The translations under genes and the position numbers were made by a program. Under the pieces are notes generated by a model. That model saw only the letters and a program-made list of their open reading frames with translations, made no database searches and was not told where the DNA came from. Positions 53,803 through 62,644 of a DNA stretch of 64,000 nt are shown piece after piece. Location of the stretch: contig NZ_VITA01000002.1 in NCBI RefSeq assembly GCF_007827695.1, positions 62,001 through 126,000 on the forward strand. Reading direction: 5' to 3'. This stretch comes from Sinorhizobium medicae. Its GTDB lineage: Bacteria > Pseudomonadota > Alphaproteobacteria > Rhizobiales > Rhizobiaceae. Positions within the stretch are counted from its first letter, which is position 1, and every line of letters starts with the position of its first letter.

Positions 53803-54170
53803 TTCGAATCGCCCTTGTTTTTCCTTGAGAGCCGTTTCCGGCCTTTCCGTCGGGACTTTTCGTCCTCTGAGCGTGGAGGATAGGGCGGCTCCCTTCCGGG
53901 CGACTTAAAATTCGCGGTTAAAAAAACTTTGCTGTGTCCAATGGTTAGCAAAAGCCGACGCGGCAAGGTTTCTCTTTCGTCAACGAAATCGCTGGCATTT
54001 TTCGGTGCGCTTTGCCAGCGGGTGCGGGCGGAAACCATACACAGTTTTCCCGATCCCGCTCCAGCGGGAAAAGCCACACACAAGCATGCTGGGCGATCTT
54101 CACCATCATCGGAGTGGTTTCAGGGGACGTCGAAGCGCCGGCGGTCCCGTTTCTTGCTGGCGGGCGACGT
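53803..54170. other. Intergenic region, divergent promoter space
   Basis: No supported ORF in 368 bases between divergent genes. An AT-rich patch around 53910-53950, with GGTTAAAAAAAC and GGTTAGCAAAAG words, is the likely promoter zone. The DUF1217 reading frame is open back to 54012, but that part shows no protein-like character. Confidence 0.5.
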
Positions 54171-56480
54171 ATGGTTTCGACTTATCTCGACTACAATCTG
54201 ATCGCACGGGACATGAAGCTCAGCCTGCGGCGCGTGTCGGAGCAGACGATCGTCGCCCGGGATACGCAGTATTACAGGGAGAACATCGCCAGTGTGGCCT
54301 CCGTCGACGCGTTTCTCGCCGATTACCGCCTCTATTCTTACGCGATGAAGGCCTATGGCCTGGGCGATATGATCGATTCGGTCGCCTTCATGCGGAAGGT
54401 GCTCGAGAGCGATCTCGCCGACGACAACAGCTTCGCCAACAAGCTGACGGACGAACGCTACCGCGAATTCGCGATGGCGTTCAGCTTCAGCGGCGGGACG
54501 GCGGTTTCCCAGACCGAAGCGCAACTGGACGAGATGATTGGCCTCTACAACACGAGTATCGCCAGCATCGGGGAGACCCAGAAGGAAGAGACGCGCTACT
54601 ACAACCTCATGGTCGACAAGGTCACGAGCGTCGATCAGCTCCTGAACAATGACCGTCTGCGGGCCTACATCTTTACCGTTTTCGGTATCGACGAGAGCAC
54701 GTACTCCCGTGAAACGCTCCGCAACGTCCTTTCCAGCAATGCCGACGATCCGGACAGCTACGAGAACACCGTGCTCGAACCCAGACTAACGGAGCTCCAG
54801 ACGGCCAGAGCCGACGCTCAGGCGAAGCTCCAGCAGAGCGGCACGACGCAGGCGGAGAAGCTGGAACTCCAGGCGAAGATAGCCACCTACAATAAGTCGA
54901 TTTCCACCGTCAGCAATTACCTGGCGATGGCGGCGGCTTTCCAGTTCAGCGCTGACGGCACGGTGGCCGCCGGATCGGCTCAGACTGCCGCGCACAAGAA
55001 GACCATGAATGAACTCTACGTTTCCAGTAATCCGCGGATCACGCCCCAGGCAGCGTTGCTGAACAAGGCCTATTTCGAGGAGAAGATCGCGAGCATCACG
55101 AACGTCAGCGAGCTCGTCGCCGATACGCGCATTTACAACTACATCCGCACGGCATTCGATCTCAACGAGGTCACCATCGTGCCGGCGACGATCAAAAATA
55201 TCCTGACCAGCGATCCGGACGATCCCGACAGCTACATCAACACGATCGGCAAGGGCAACGAGAACTACAAGGCGCTCGCCAGGGCTTTCAATTTCCAGGC
55301 TGACGGTACGCTGGCCGCGGGCGATGCTGCACAGACTGCGGAGCAGACGACGCTTACCTCCAGCCGCTACATGACGCGCTATAACGACAAGGACGACGCA
55401 GCCGACGAGAAGGCGATAGGCGCCTATAAGCTTGCCGTCGAGAAGATGGTGTCCGTCGGTGACTTCATCGAAACGGCTTCGATTTACGATTTCGCGCTGA
55501 AAGCCGTCGGTCTCGATCCGGATGCCGAAAGCACACGGACGATCAAGCGTGTGCTGATGAGCGATCTCACCGATCCGGGAAGCTTCGTCTACACGCTGAA
55601 GGATGAGCGTTACCTGAAGCTCGCCCAGCTGTTCAACTTTACGACATCGGGCGATATCGGCGTTCCGGCATTGGCTCAGCCGGAGACACTGATCCAGGAG
55701 ACCGCCAAGACCTATATCGTCAACAAGTCTCGTTTTGGTTCAGAAGAGGACAAGGCCGAGGCTGAAGCGGAAGCCGAATATTATACAGCCGAGGTCGCCA
55801 AGCTCGCCTCTCTCGACGCGTTTCTGGCCGATTCCCGCCTGGTGGCTTTCGCTCTCGAGGCAAACGGCATCGATCCCGAGAACGTCACCATCGATTTTCT
55901 CCGCGAAATCTTTACCTCCGATCTGGACGACCCGAAGAGCTTCATCAATCAACAGCAGAACTCCGGATCCTATATCGCCCTGGTCACCTCGTACAATTTC
56001 GACCGCAGCGGTAATATTCTTCGCGAGGACAAGAGCGTCATCATCACGCGGCAGGGGCTTTACGAGACCTTCGACCGGTATCTGCACCAGACGCTGGAAG
56101 AACAGGCAGGCGAGGACAATGCAGGTGTGCGCCTGGCACTCTATTTCGAGCGCCAGGCAGGTTCTCTCGTCGACGCCTATGATCTCCTGGCAGATGATGC
56201 GCTCGCCGAAGTGTTCCGCACCATCTTCAGCCTGCCCGACGAATTCAGTTCCATGGATATCGATCAGCAGGCAAAAATCGTCGAGAAGAACCTCGATCTT
56301 GAGAAGTTGAGCGAACCGGCCGAACTGAAGAAACTCCTCGCGCGCTTCACCGTTCTCTACGATCTGGAGAACAATACGGAAGTAGATCCCGCGGTGGTTG
56401 TGCTTTCGGGCGGCGGCGGCAATATCGGCATCAGCGCCGATACACTGTTCCAGCTGTCGCAGCTCAGGCGGGGCGGGTAG
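54171..56480 (+). CDS. Six-repeat DUF1217 protein
   Basis: 769 residues from the ATG at 54171; no strong ribosome binding site is present, and an earlier start at 54012 is possible. The protein is built from about six DUF1217 units at roughly residues 34-108, 143-265, 300-380, 419-497, 537-617 and 658-735. Each has a variation of ASVDAFLADYRLYSYAMKAYGL, followed by VLxSDLxDPxSF and YxxLAxxFNF. A helical insertion rich in Gln and Ala splits unit two (about 205-245). DUF1217 proteins are often found in rhizobial flagellar clusters and may be flagellum-associated; none of that cluster is here. There is no signal peptide. Acidic composition and repeats suggest an extended structural or secreted protein. 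Confidence 0.85.
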   Translation: MVSTYLDYNLIARDMKLSLRRVSEQTIVARDTQYYRENIASVASVDAFLADYRLYSYAMKAYGLGDMIDSVAFMRKVLESDLADDNSFANKLTDERYREFAMAFSFSGGTAVSQTEAQLDEMIGLYNTSIASIGETQKEETRYYNLMVDKVTSVDQLLNNDRLRAYIFTVFGIDESTYSRETLRNVLSSNADDPDSYENTVLEPRLTELQTARADAQAKLQQSGTTQAEKLELQAKIATYNKSISTVSNYLAMAAAFQFSADGTVAAGSAQTAAHKKTMNELYVSSNPRITPQAALLNKAYFEEKIASITNVSELVADTRIYNYIRTAFDLNEVTIVPATIKNILTSDPDDPDSYINTIGKGNENYKALARAFNFQADGTLAAGDAAQTAEQTTLTSSRYMTRYNDKDDAADEKAIGAYKLAVEKMVSVGDFIETASIYDFALKAVGLDPDAESTRTIKRVLMSDLTDPGSFVYTLKDERYLKLAQLFNFTTSGDIGVPALAQPETLIQETAKTYIVNKSRFGSEEDKAEAEAEAEYYTAEVAKLASLDAFLADSRLVAFALEANGIDPENVTIDFLREIFTSDLDDPKSFINQQQNSGSYIALVTSYNFDRSGNILREDKSVIITRQGLYETFDRYLHQTLEEQAGEDNAGVRLALYFERQAGSLVDAYDLLADDALAEVFRTIFSLPDEFSSMDIDQQAKIVEKNLDLEKLSEPAELKKLLARFTVLYDLENNTEVDPAVVVLSGGGGNIGISADTLFQLSQLRRGG

Positions 56481-56483
56481 GAC

Positions 56484-56512
56484 GTGACCGGAAGCACGTG
56501 CTTCCGCGTCAC
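56484..56512. terminator. Hairpin between convergent genes
   Basis: GGAAGCAC/GTGCTTCC forms a perfect 16-base palindrome, extended by GTGAC/GTCAC. It fills the 37-base gap between the DUF1217 and FAD oxidase stops, so probably ends both transcripts. There is no T-run. Confidence 0.55.
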
Positions 56513-56517
56513 TCGCC

Positions 56518-57951
56518 TCAATCCTCGCGCAGCACCTTATCGGGGTTCATGATTCCCGCCGGATCGAAGGCATGCTTGATCCGCCGCATGAGGTCGATCT
56601 CGATCGTTGAGCGTATCGCCGCGAGTTCGTCGCGCTTCAGCTGGCCGATGCCATGCTCGGCAGAGATCGAGCCATCATGTTTGAGCACGACCGCGTGGAC
56701 GATCGCATTGATCTCGCGCCATCGGTCGAGAAAGCTCTGCTTGTCCGCGCCGACCGGCTGGGAGATGTTGTAGTGAATATTGCCGTCGCCCATATGGCCG
56801 AAGGCGCAGATGCGCGCGCCGGGGATGGCCTTCGAGACCAGCGCATCGGCCTCCGCCATGAAGACCGGAACGCTCGATACCGGGACCGAGATGTCGTGCT
56901 TGATGGAGCCGCCTTCCGGCTTTTGTGCTGGCGACATGCTCTCGCGCATATGCCAGAGGGCTTTGCGCTGCGCCTCGTTCTGGGCGATGACGGCGTTTTC
57001 GACGAGGCCGTCCGCGATCCCGGCCTCGAGGAGGTCTTGGACCATGCGCTCGGCGCCATCGGCCGAATCCGAGGTGGAGATATCGATCAGCGCATACCAA
57101 GGATGCGTCGTTTCCATCGGGTCGCGTACGCCGGCGATATGCCGGGTGGTGAATTCGATGCCGAGCCTCGGCATCAGTTCGAAGCCGGTCAGTGCCGGGC
57201 CGCAAAGGCTCGATGCGCGATCGAAAAGCATGAGCGCGTCCTCGACGCTCCTGAGGCCGGCAAAGGCCACCTGGTGCCCGCGGGGTTTCGGGTAGAGCTT
57301 CAGCACGGCGCCGGTTATCACGCCTAGGGTTCCCTCGGCGCCGATGAAGAGATCGCGCAGATCGTAGCCTGTATTGTCCTTCTTCAGGCGACGGAGCCCG
57401 TCCCAGATTTCCCCGGTCGGAAGCACCACCTCCAGACCCAGGCAGAGCTGGCGCATGTTGCCATAGGCAAGCACGGCTGTGCCGCCGGCATTGGTCGAAA
57501 GATTGCCGCCGATACGGGCCGAGCCTTCGGAACCGAGCGACAGGGGGAAAAGCCGGTCGACGTCGTCGGCCGCCTTCTGGATGTCCTCCAGGATACAGCC
57601 GGCATCGGCGACGATCACGTTGCCAACCGGATCGATGTCGCGGATGCGGTTGAGCCGTTCGAGGGAGAGGACCACATCCGCCTTGCCTTCGCGCGGGATC
57701 TGGCCGGCCACATGCCCGGTATTGCCGCCTTGCGGGACGACGGCGGTACGAGTCTGGCTTGCAAGCCGCATGATCAGCGAAACTTCCTCGACGGTGCCGG
57801 GCCTCAGGACGAGCGGCGTCGTACCGCGATAGAGCCCGCGGGACTCGACGAGATAAGGTGCCGCGTCTGCCGGCGCGGTCAGTGCGTTGGCGGGGCCGAC
57901 GATCTCGGCGAAGGAGGCGATGAGCTCGGGAGACGGAAGTGAGATGGTCAT
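56518..57951 (-). CDS. FAD-linked oxidase, D-2-hydroxyacid dehydrogenase type
   Basis: 477 residues. An FAD_binding_4 (PCMH) domain: VVPQGGNTGHVAGQIP, and LSLGSEGSARIGGNLSTNAGGTAVLAYGNMRQLCLGLEVVLP. The C-terminal FAD-oxidase domain has FGHMGDGNIHYNISQPVG and the SAEHGIGQLKRDEL signature. It oxidises a D-2-hydroxyacid, with D-2-hydroxyglutarate or D-lactate/glycolate the likely substrates; length and motifs are nearest the D-2-hydroxyglutarate group. It lies 47 bases after the Sua5 gene on the same strand. Confidence 0.88.
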   Translation of the reverse strand: MTISLPSPELIASFAEIVGPANALTAPADAAPYLVESRGLYRGTTPLVLRPGTVEEVSLIMRLASQTRTAVVPQGGNTGHVAGQIPREGKADVVLSLERLNRIRDIDPVGNVIVADAGCILEDIQKAADDVDRLFPLSLGSEGSARIGGNLSTNAGGTAVLAYGNMRQLCLGLEVVLPTGEIWDGLRRLKKDNTGYDLRDLFIGAEGTLGVITGAVLKLYPKPRGHQVAFAGLRSVEDALMLFDRASSLCGPALTGFELMPRLGIEFTTRHIAGVRDPMETTHPWYALIDISTSDSADGAERMVQDLLEAGIADGLVENAVIAQNEAQRKALWHMRESMSPAQKPEGGSIKHDISVPVSSVPVFMAEADALVSKAIPGARICAFGHMGDGNIHYNISQPVGADKQSFLDRWREINAIVHAVVLKHDGSISAEHGIGQLKRDELAAIRSTIEIDLMRRIKHAFDPAGIMNPDKVLRED

Positions 57952-57998
57952 GGGCCTGCCTTGGATCAGGTTGGTTGCTTCAGGCTTACCGACGGCTA

Positions 57999-58973
57999 TC
58001 AGCTTCGCGGCGCGGCCGCGCGCTGCAACCGGTCGATGATCGCTTCTCCGAGCCCTTCGCTCGGGATCGGGCCGAAAGCAATGGTCGCGGCGCCGCTGAC
58101 ATCCGCTTTCTTCATATAATCAAAAAGATTGGCCGCGGCTTCCCGCAGGCTGCCCGTGGGGCTTAGATCCATGACGATTGCGGCATCGCCTTCACCGGGC
58201 AGCGCTTTTCCTCCGAAGCGGATCAGGGCTTCGCCTCTCCGCACGTCGTCGGCATTGATGCGTACAGCCGCGCGGGGCGCATAGTGGGAGGCTAGCATGC
58301 CCGGCGCCTCGATCGTGGCGCCGGCCGTCTCCGGCCGCTCGATAGCGAGCCCTGTGAGCGCTTCAATCTCCGCGGCGTCAAGTCCCCCGGGCCTCAGCAG
58401 CCGAAGGGCTCCGTTGTCGACCTTGACGATGGTGGATTCCAGCCCGATCGCGGCCGGCCCTGCATCGAGGATAAGCTTCAGCCTGGGGCCCAGATCCCCC
58501 TGCACATGGGCCGCACTGGTGGGGCTGATCTTGCCCGACGTGTTGGCGCTCGGCGCTGCCAGAGGCCGCCCGAACCGGGCGATCACCCGACGCGAGAAGC
58601 CGTCGGGCATCCGAATCCCGAGCGTGTCGAGACCAGCAGATGCGAGCGTGTGCACGGTGCTTTCGTGCCGCTGCGGCAGGATCAGCGTAAGTGGCCCGGG
58701 CCAGAAAGCCTCGGCCAGACGTCTCGAGAGCGGATCGAAGGTCACATGGGCCTCTGCCATCGCCAGATCGGAGACGTGGCAGATCAGCGGATTGAACCGC
58801 GGCCGCCCCTTCATTTCATAGATGCGGCTGATCGCATCTGACGTCGTGGCATCGGCGGCGAGGCCATACACCGTCTCCGTCGGGATCGCGACGGGCTCCG
58901 CGTCCGAAAGAACAGCGCAGGCCGTCTCGATTGCCCGCTCCGGTTCGATGCGCGTGTCGATGATTTCGGCCAT
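57999..58973 (-). CDS. L-threonylcarbamoyladenylate synthase (Sua5 type)
   Basis: 324 residues, the long Sua5 form with an N-terminal YrdC domain (PIPTETVYGLAADATTSDAISRIYEMKGRPRFNPLICHV) and a C-terminal Sua5 domain (MLASHYAPRAAVRI). It makes the threonylcarbamoyl-AMP used to modify A37 of tRNAs reading ANN codons. An AAAGGA site precedes the ATG. Confidence 0.93.
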   Translation of the reverse strand: MAEIIDTRIEPERAIETACAVLSDAEPVAIPTETVYGLAADATTSDAISRIYEMKGRPRFNPLICHVSDLAMAEAHVTFDPLSRRLAEAFWPGPLTLILPQRHESTVHTLASAGLDTLGIRMPDGFSRRVIARFGRPLAAPSANTSGKISPTSAAHVQGDLGPRLKLILDAGPAAIGLESTIVKVDNGALRLLRPGGLDAAEIEALTGLAIERPETAGATIEAPGMLASHYAPRAAVRINADDVRRGEALIRFGGKALPGEGDAAIVMDLSPTGSLREAAANLFDYMKKADVSGAATIAFGPIPSEGLGEAIIDRLQRAAAPRS

Positions 58974-59001
58974 GGCGTTCTGATCCTTTCCGCCGCTTTC
59001 C

Positions 59002-59036
59002 TTAGAGCCTTTCCATTCAAACAGGAAAGGCTCTAA
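59002..59036. other. 13-bp perfect inverted repeat upstream of the Sua5 gene
   Basis: TTAGAGCCTTTCC and GGAAAGGCTCTAA are perfect complements with a 9-base loop, in the 97-base gap between two minus-strand genes. It has no T-run. AGAGC-type ends resemble other short rhizobial intergenic elements. A terminator for the upstream gene or an mRNA structure is possible. Confidence 0.6.
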
Positions 59037-59070
59037 CGGAGAGATTGCGAAAACAGAACGATTTTCTTGG

Positions 59071-59667
59071 TCAAAGTCCGCGAATGATCCGGCGCAAGGC
59101 CTCGTCGCGTGCGCCGAGCATCAGCACGTTCTTCAGTGCCACTTTAGGATCCTGCGTCCGGAAAATCAGCCCGTTGCCGCGCACATTGCGATTGACGACG
59201 ATCCGCTCCTCGCCGGCATCGGGCTCGATTGCGACCGCGAAAAACATGCGCGAATAGCCCGGCTGGATCCGGTCGAAGAAATGCGTCTCGTCCCCGAGGT
59301 CGCAGAAGAAGTTCGCGAAGTAAAAGGACCAGGTGATCTCATGGTGTTCTGCGAGGCGCGTTTTCGCGGCGGTCACGTGGCAATATCCGAGATGCGGGCT
59401 GCTGGCGAGCGTGCGGTGGAAGACCATCTTCGGGAACCGGATCGAGGCATGAAAACCGTTGATTCGCCTGTGGGTCGTCTCGCCGGCTGTCGTCAGCTTT
59501 CGCGCCGTCTGCTGGGCGACCTCGGCATAACTCAGATACTGACGCTCGTCCGGCAACCACCGGCGTCTATCGATCCGGCCGGTCCGCAGGAACTCGGTGT
59601 GAGCCGTGGCTTTCGGCGTTGCGGCCGGCGCCTTGTCGGCGGCGTCGTAATATCGGAGTTTTGCCAT
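59071..59667 (-). CDS. Conserved-looking hypothetical protein
   Basis: 198 residues: MAKLRYYDAADKAPAATPKA, then a Arg/Trp-rich region, HRRINGFHASIRFPKMVFHRTLASSPHLGYCHVTAAKTRLAEHHEITWSFYFANFFCDLGDETHFFDRI, and a C-terminal RNVRGNGLIFRTQDPKVALKNVLMLGARDEALRRIIRGL. The many His, Phe and Cys residues in the middle could form a metal site. It has no signal peptide. I suspect it belongs to a rhizobial DUF (possibly DUF6656) but cannot confirm that. A TTAACCGTAAG word lies 57 bases upstream of its start (59724-59734). Confidence 0.7.
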   Translation of the reverse strand: MAKLRYYDAADKAPAATPKATAHTEFLRTGRIDRRRWLPDERQYLSYAEVAQQTARKLTTAGETTHRRINGFHASIRFPKMVFHRTLASSPHLGYCHVTAAKTRLAEHHEITWSFYFANFFCDLGDETHFFDRIQPGYSRMFFAVAIEPDAGEERIVVNRNVRGNGLIFRTQDPKVALKNVLMLGARDEALRRIIRGL

Positions 59668-59969
59668 GGGCGTCGTCGCGCCATCCTGTCCGCAAACGGG
59701 TTGATCGCAGCGGATGTTAGATCCTTACGGTTAACGATTTCGTTCCGGTCATGTCCGAGGCGTCGATCGCCCCTTGCGCTGATGAGCAGTGTCGCAGAAT
59801 GGCCAATGACCTTCGCGCCATGAACGGCGCTGCCGAAAAACCCGACGCCCGCGCGAAGTTTCACCTATTTCCTTGTTTGTTATGCATAATATTGCCCGCC
59901 TATGTGCCGTTTTCATTCCGTCCTCCTGTCGTCTTTCTGGAATCGGATGTCGTCTATTGGCAGTTGCCC
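59668..59969. other. Intergenic region upstream of the riboswitch
   Basis: No gene supported. It contains the TTAACCGTAAG word (minus strand, 59724-59734) and must hold the promoter for the riboswitch transcript, which I could not pin down. Confidence 0.5.
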
Positions 59970-60171
59970 GGCCGGTCCTCAGGCTTAGATGGACACACTC
60001 AAGGTGCCGCCTGAAGGGAGGGCGGAGAATTGGGAAGCCGGTCAGATCCCGGCGCTGCCCCCGCAACGGTGGTGGAGCGAACAGCCACGGCAGAAGGCCA
60101 CTGGACAGCGCGTCCGGGAAGGCGCCGGGTAGGTCCCCCTGCGGGACAGCTCCAGAGCCCGGAAACCAGCC
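59970..60171 (+). ncRNA. Cobalamin (adenosylcobalamin-type) riboswitch
   Basis: The conserved core is plain: GGTGCCGCC (60003-60011) and GGAGGGCGGAGAATTGGGAA (60017 on), the CCGGT..TCCCGGCGCTGCCCCCGCAACGG box, the middle stems with CGGCAGAAGGCCACTGG, and the closing GAGCCCGGAAACCAGCC (about 60155-60171). The outer stem P1 pairs GGCCGGT (59970-59976) with the terminal ACCAGCC, with one mismatch. Downstream, GCTGGTT (60193-60199) can pair with AACCAGC (60164-60170) inside P1, so could be the expression switch. It sits 130 bases before the gbcA-like gene and should lower its expression when B12 is plentiful. Confidence 0.92.
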
Positions 60172-60301
60172 TTGAAGCAGAAACGAATCGAAGCTGGTTG
60201 CGGCGGGCAGCCGGATCGGAGCCAATTGCGTTGCGGGTCCACAGGACCGGCGCGGGTTCCAGTCCTGCCTGTCCGAAACGGCGGAAAACGAGGATAAGGG
60301 C

Positions 60302-61546
60302 ATGGAAATTCAGACCGAAATGCTACGCAAGCTGAAGACCCGTCGCGAAGGCTACAGCCTCGACCGCGCCTTCTACGTCGATCCCGGCTATTACCGTCAG
60401 GATCTGGAGCAAATCTGGTACAGGGACTGGTTGTTCATCGGGCATGATTGCGAAATTCCGCGCCCGGGGAACTATTTCACCGTGCAGGTGGGGGAGTACC
60501 CCGTAGTGCTCGTGCGCGACCGCCAGGGCGCTATTCGTGCTTTGCACAATTCGTGCCGTCACCGCGGCTCCCGCGTCTGCACGCAGCACAGAGGTTCATC
60601 CGCCAAACTCGTTTGTCCCTACCACCAATGGACCTACGAGCTCGACGGCCGGCTGCTCTTTGCGCGACAGATGCCCGAGGGATTCGATCCGGCCGAACAC
60701 AGTCTGAAGGCCATCCACTGCGAGACGGTCGGCGGCTACATCTTCATCAGTCTTGCCGATGAACCGGTGGACTTCCGGCAGTTCCGCGAAACGGTCGCGG
60801 CCTATCTCGCGCCCCATCGCCTTGGGGAGACCAAGGTCGCCTTCGAGAGCACCATTGTCGAGAAAGGCAACTGGAAGCTCGTCTGGGAGAACAATCGGGA
60901 GTGCTATCACTGTGCCGCCAATCACCCGGAGCTCTGCCGCACCTATCCGGAGGCGCCGACAGTGACCGGCGTTCAGGGAGCGATGGATGACCCCGAAATC
61001 GGTGCCCATTGGCGCAAATGCGAGAATGCGGGCCTTCCCAGTGCCTTCAGGATCGCGCCAACCGGCCAGTTTCGCATGACCAGAATGCCGCTGATCAACG
61101 GAGCCGAGAGTTATACGATGTCGGGGCAAAGCGCCGTGCTCAAGCCACTTTCCCCGCAGGTGAATGCCAGCGGCATCGGCACGCTGCTTCTCTTCCATTA
61201 TCCCACCACCTGGAACCATATCCTCGGTGATCACGCGATCACCTTTCGCGTGCTGCCGCTCGGTCCGGAATTGACTGAGGTTACGACCAAGTGGCTCGTC
61301 AACAAGGAGGCGGTCGAGGGCGTCGACTATACCATCGAGGATCTGACGCATGTCTGGACGGAAACCAACGACCAGGACCGGCAGATCGTCGAGGAAAACG
61401 CCTTCGGCATCCGTTCTCCGGCCTATGAACCAGGCCCCTATTCGGCCGAGCACGAGGGCGGCGTCATGCAGTTCGTCGAGTGGTATTCGAGTTTCATGCT
61501 GGACCGCCTTCAGGGCGGAGCCACGCATCTTTCGCGGGTCGCATGA
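60302..61546 (+). CDS. gbcA: Rieske oxygenase, glycine betaine demethylase (GbcA) type
   Basis: 414 residues, ATG after GAGGATAAGGGC. The Rieske [2Fe-2S] ligands lie in NSCRHRGSRVC and KLVCPYHQWTY. The mononuclear iron ligands are the two His in NNRECYHCAANHPEL and an Asp in NDQDRQIVEEN. NNRECYHC, TTKWLVNKEAVEGVDY and ATYEPGPYS-like wording match GbcA of Pseudomonas, which removes one methyl group of glycine betaine to give dimethylglycine and formaldehyde; related enzymes act on stachydrine. Its stop overlaps the gbcB-like start by 4 bases. A cobalamin riboswitch leads the operon. Confidence 0.88.
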   Translation: MEIQTEMLRKLKTRREGYSLDRAFYVDPGYYRQDLEQIWYRDWLFIGHDCEIPRPGNYFTVQVGEYPVVLVRDRQGAIRALHNSCRHRGSRVCTQHRGSSAKLVCPYHQWTYELDGRLLFARQMPEGFDPAEHSLKAIHCETVGGYIFISLADEPVDFRQFRETVAAYLAPHRLGETKVAFESTIVEKGNWKLVWENNRECYHCAANHPELCRTYPEAPTVTGVQGAMDDPEIGAHWRKCENAGLPSAFRIAPTGQFRMTRMPLINGAESYTMSGQSAVLKPLSPQVNASGIGTLLLFHYPTTWNHILGDHAITFRVLPLGPELTEVTTKWLVNKEAVEGVDYTIEDLTHVWTETNDQDRQIVEENAFGIRSPAYEPGPYSAEHEGGVMQFVEWYSSFMLDRLQGGATHLSRVA

Positions 61547-62643
61547 CCATGGAGATGCCTCGCGCCTTTCACCATTTCGACGAGCTCGACCCCTGGAGAG
61601 ACCGGCAGCACATGCTGCAGTGCGTTTCGGTGGCCACGGAGACGGCGGACGTCATGACCTTCACCTTCCGTTCCGACAAACCGGCCTGGTTCCGCTACCT
61701 GCCCGGGCAATTCGTGACGCTCGAATTGCCCGTCGAAGAGGAGCCGGTGATGCGCACCTATACGCTGTCGTCCACGCCCTCGCGTCCGCTTTCGATCGCG
61801 GTGACGGTAAAGGCCCAGCCGGGGAGCGTCGGTACCCGCTGGATGTTCGACAATCTGAAACCCGGCATGGTGCTGAAGGCGTTCGGGCCGTTGGGGGATT
61901 TCAGCTTCGTCCGTCATCCCGGTGAACGGTATCTCTTCATTTCGGCGGGGTCGGGCATCACGCCGATGATATCGATGACACGCTGGATGGCCGACTGCGC
62001 GCCGGAATCGAATGTCACCTTCATCTCCTGCGCCCGGCGCCCGGACGATCTCCTCTTCAAATACGAGCTGGAAGTTCTCGCGCGGCAGATGCCGCAGCTC
62101 AATCTCGGCTTCCTCGTGGAAGGACACGAGGCGCGGCATGGCTGGCATGGACTGCGCGGCCGTCTCGACGCGACGAAGCTGCCGTTGCTCGCTCCGGATT
62201 TCATGGAGAGAACCGTCTTCTGCTGCGGGCCGGAGCCGTTCATGGCCGGCGTACGGGACATGCTGGAGATGGCCGGCTTCCAAATGGAACGCTACCATCA
62301 GGAAAGCTTTCAGCCCGCAACTGCGCCTTCGGCCGAGGACCTCGCCATTCGGGAAGGACCGGCTGCGGACACCGAGGCCGGCGCGTCGCGGGTGACTTTC
62401 ACCATGAGCGGCAAGGAGGCGCCAGCTCTTCCCGGCCATACAGTTCTGCAAACAGCGCGCGCGAACGGAGTCAGGATCGGGGCCGCCTGCGAGGGCGGCA
62501 TATGCGGAACCTGCCGGGTGATGAAGATCGCGGGCGACGTGGAAATGAACCATAATGGCGGCATTCTCGACGACGAGATCGAGGAGGGTTACATTCTCGC
62601 CTGCTGCTCGCGGCCGATAGGCGACGTCCAGATCGAGGCCTGA
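61543..62643 (+). CDS. gbcB: Reductase partner of the Rieske oxygenase (GbcB type)
   Basis: 366 residues from the ATG at 61543, which overlaps the gbcA stop (ATGA); the frame is open upstream. An FAD domain (RYLPGQFVTLELPVEEEPVMRTYTLSSTPSRP) and an NAD(P)-binding domain (FISAGSGITPMISMTRW, VFCCGPEPFMAGVRDML) precede a C-terminal plant-type [2Fe-2S] ferredoxin, with Cys in ACEGGICGTCRV and ILACCSRP. It passes electrons from NAD(P)H to GbcA. It ends 1 base before the convergent GH25 gene. Confidence 0.9.
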   Translation: MTMEMPRAFHHFDELDPWRDRQHMLQCVSVATETADVMTFTFRSDKPAWFRYLPGQFVTLELPVEEEPVMRTYTLSSTPSRPLSIAVTVKAQPGSVGTRWMFDNLKPGMVLKAFGPLGDFSFVRHPGERYLFISAGSGITPMISMTRWMADCAPESNVTFISCARRPDDLLFKYELEVLARQMPQLNLGFLVEGHEARHGWHGLRGRLDATKLPLLAPDFMERTVFCCGPEPFMAGVRDMLEMAGFQMERYHQESFQPATAPSAEDLAIREGPAADTEAGASRVTFTMSGKEAPALPGHTVLQTARANGVRIGAACEGGICGTCRVMKIAGDVEMNHNGGILDDEIEEGYILACCSRPIGDVQIEA

Positions 62644-62644
62644 G

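Noticed and set aside
54012..54170. N-terminal extension of the DUF1217 protein
   Set aside because: The extra 53 residues are not similar to the repeats and contain no signal peptide. The ATG at 54171 begins the wording that resembles other DUF1217 proteins.
60210..60290. A tRNA-like 3' end (GCGGGTTCCAGTCC) after the riboswitch
   Set aside because: No matching acceptor stem, D arm or anticodon arm can be built upstream, and the T-loop is not canonical. It is better explained as part of the riboswitch leader.
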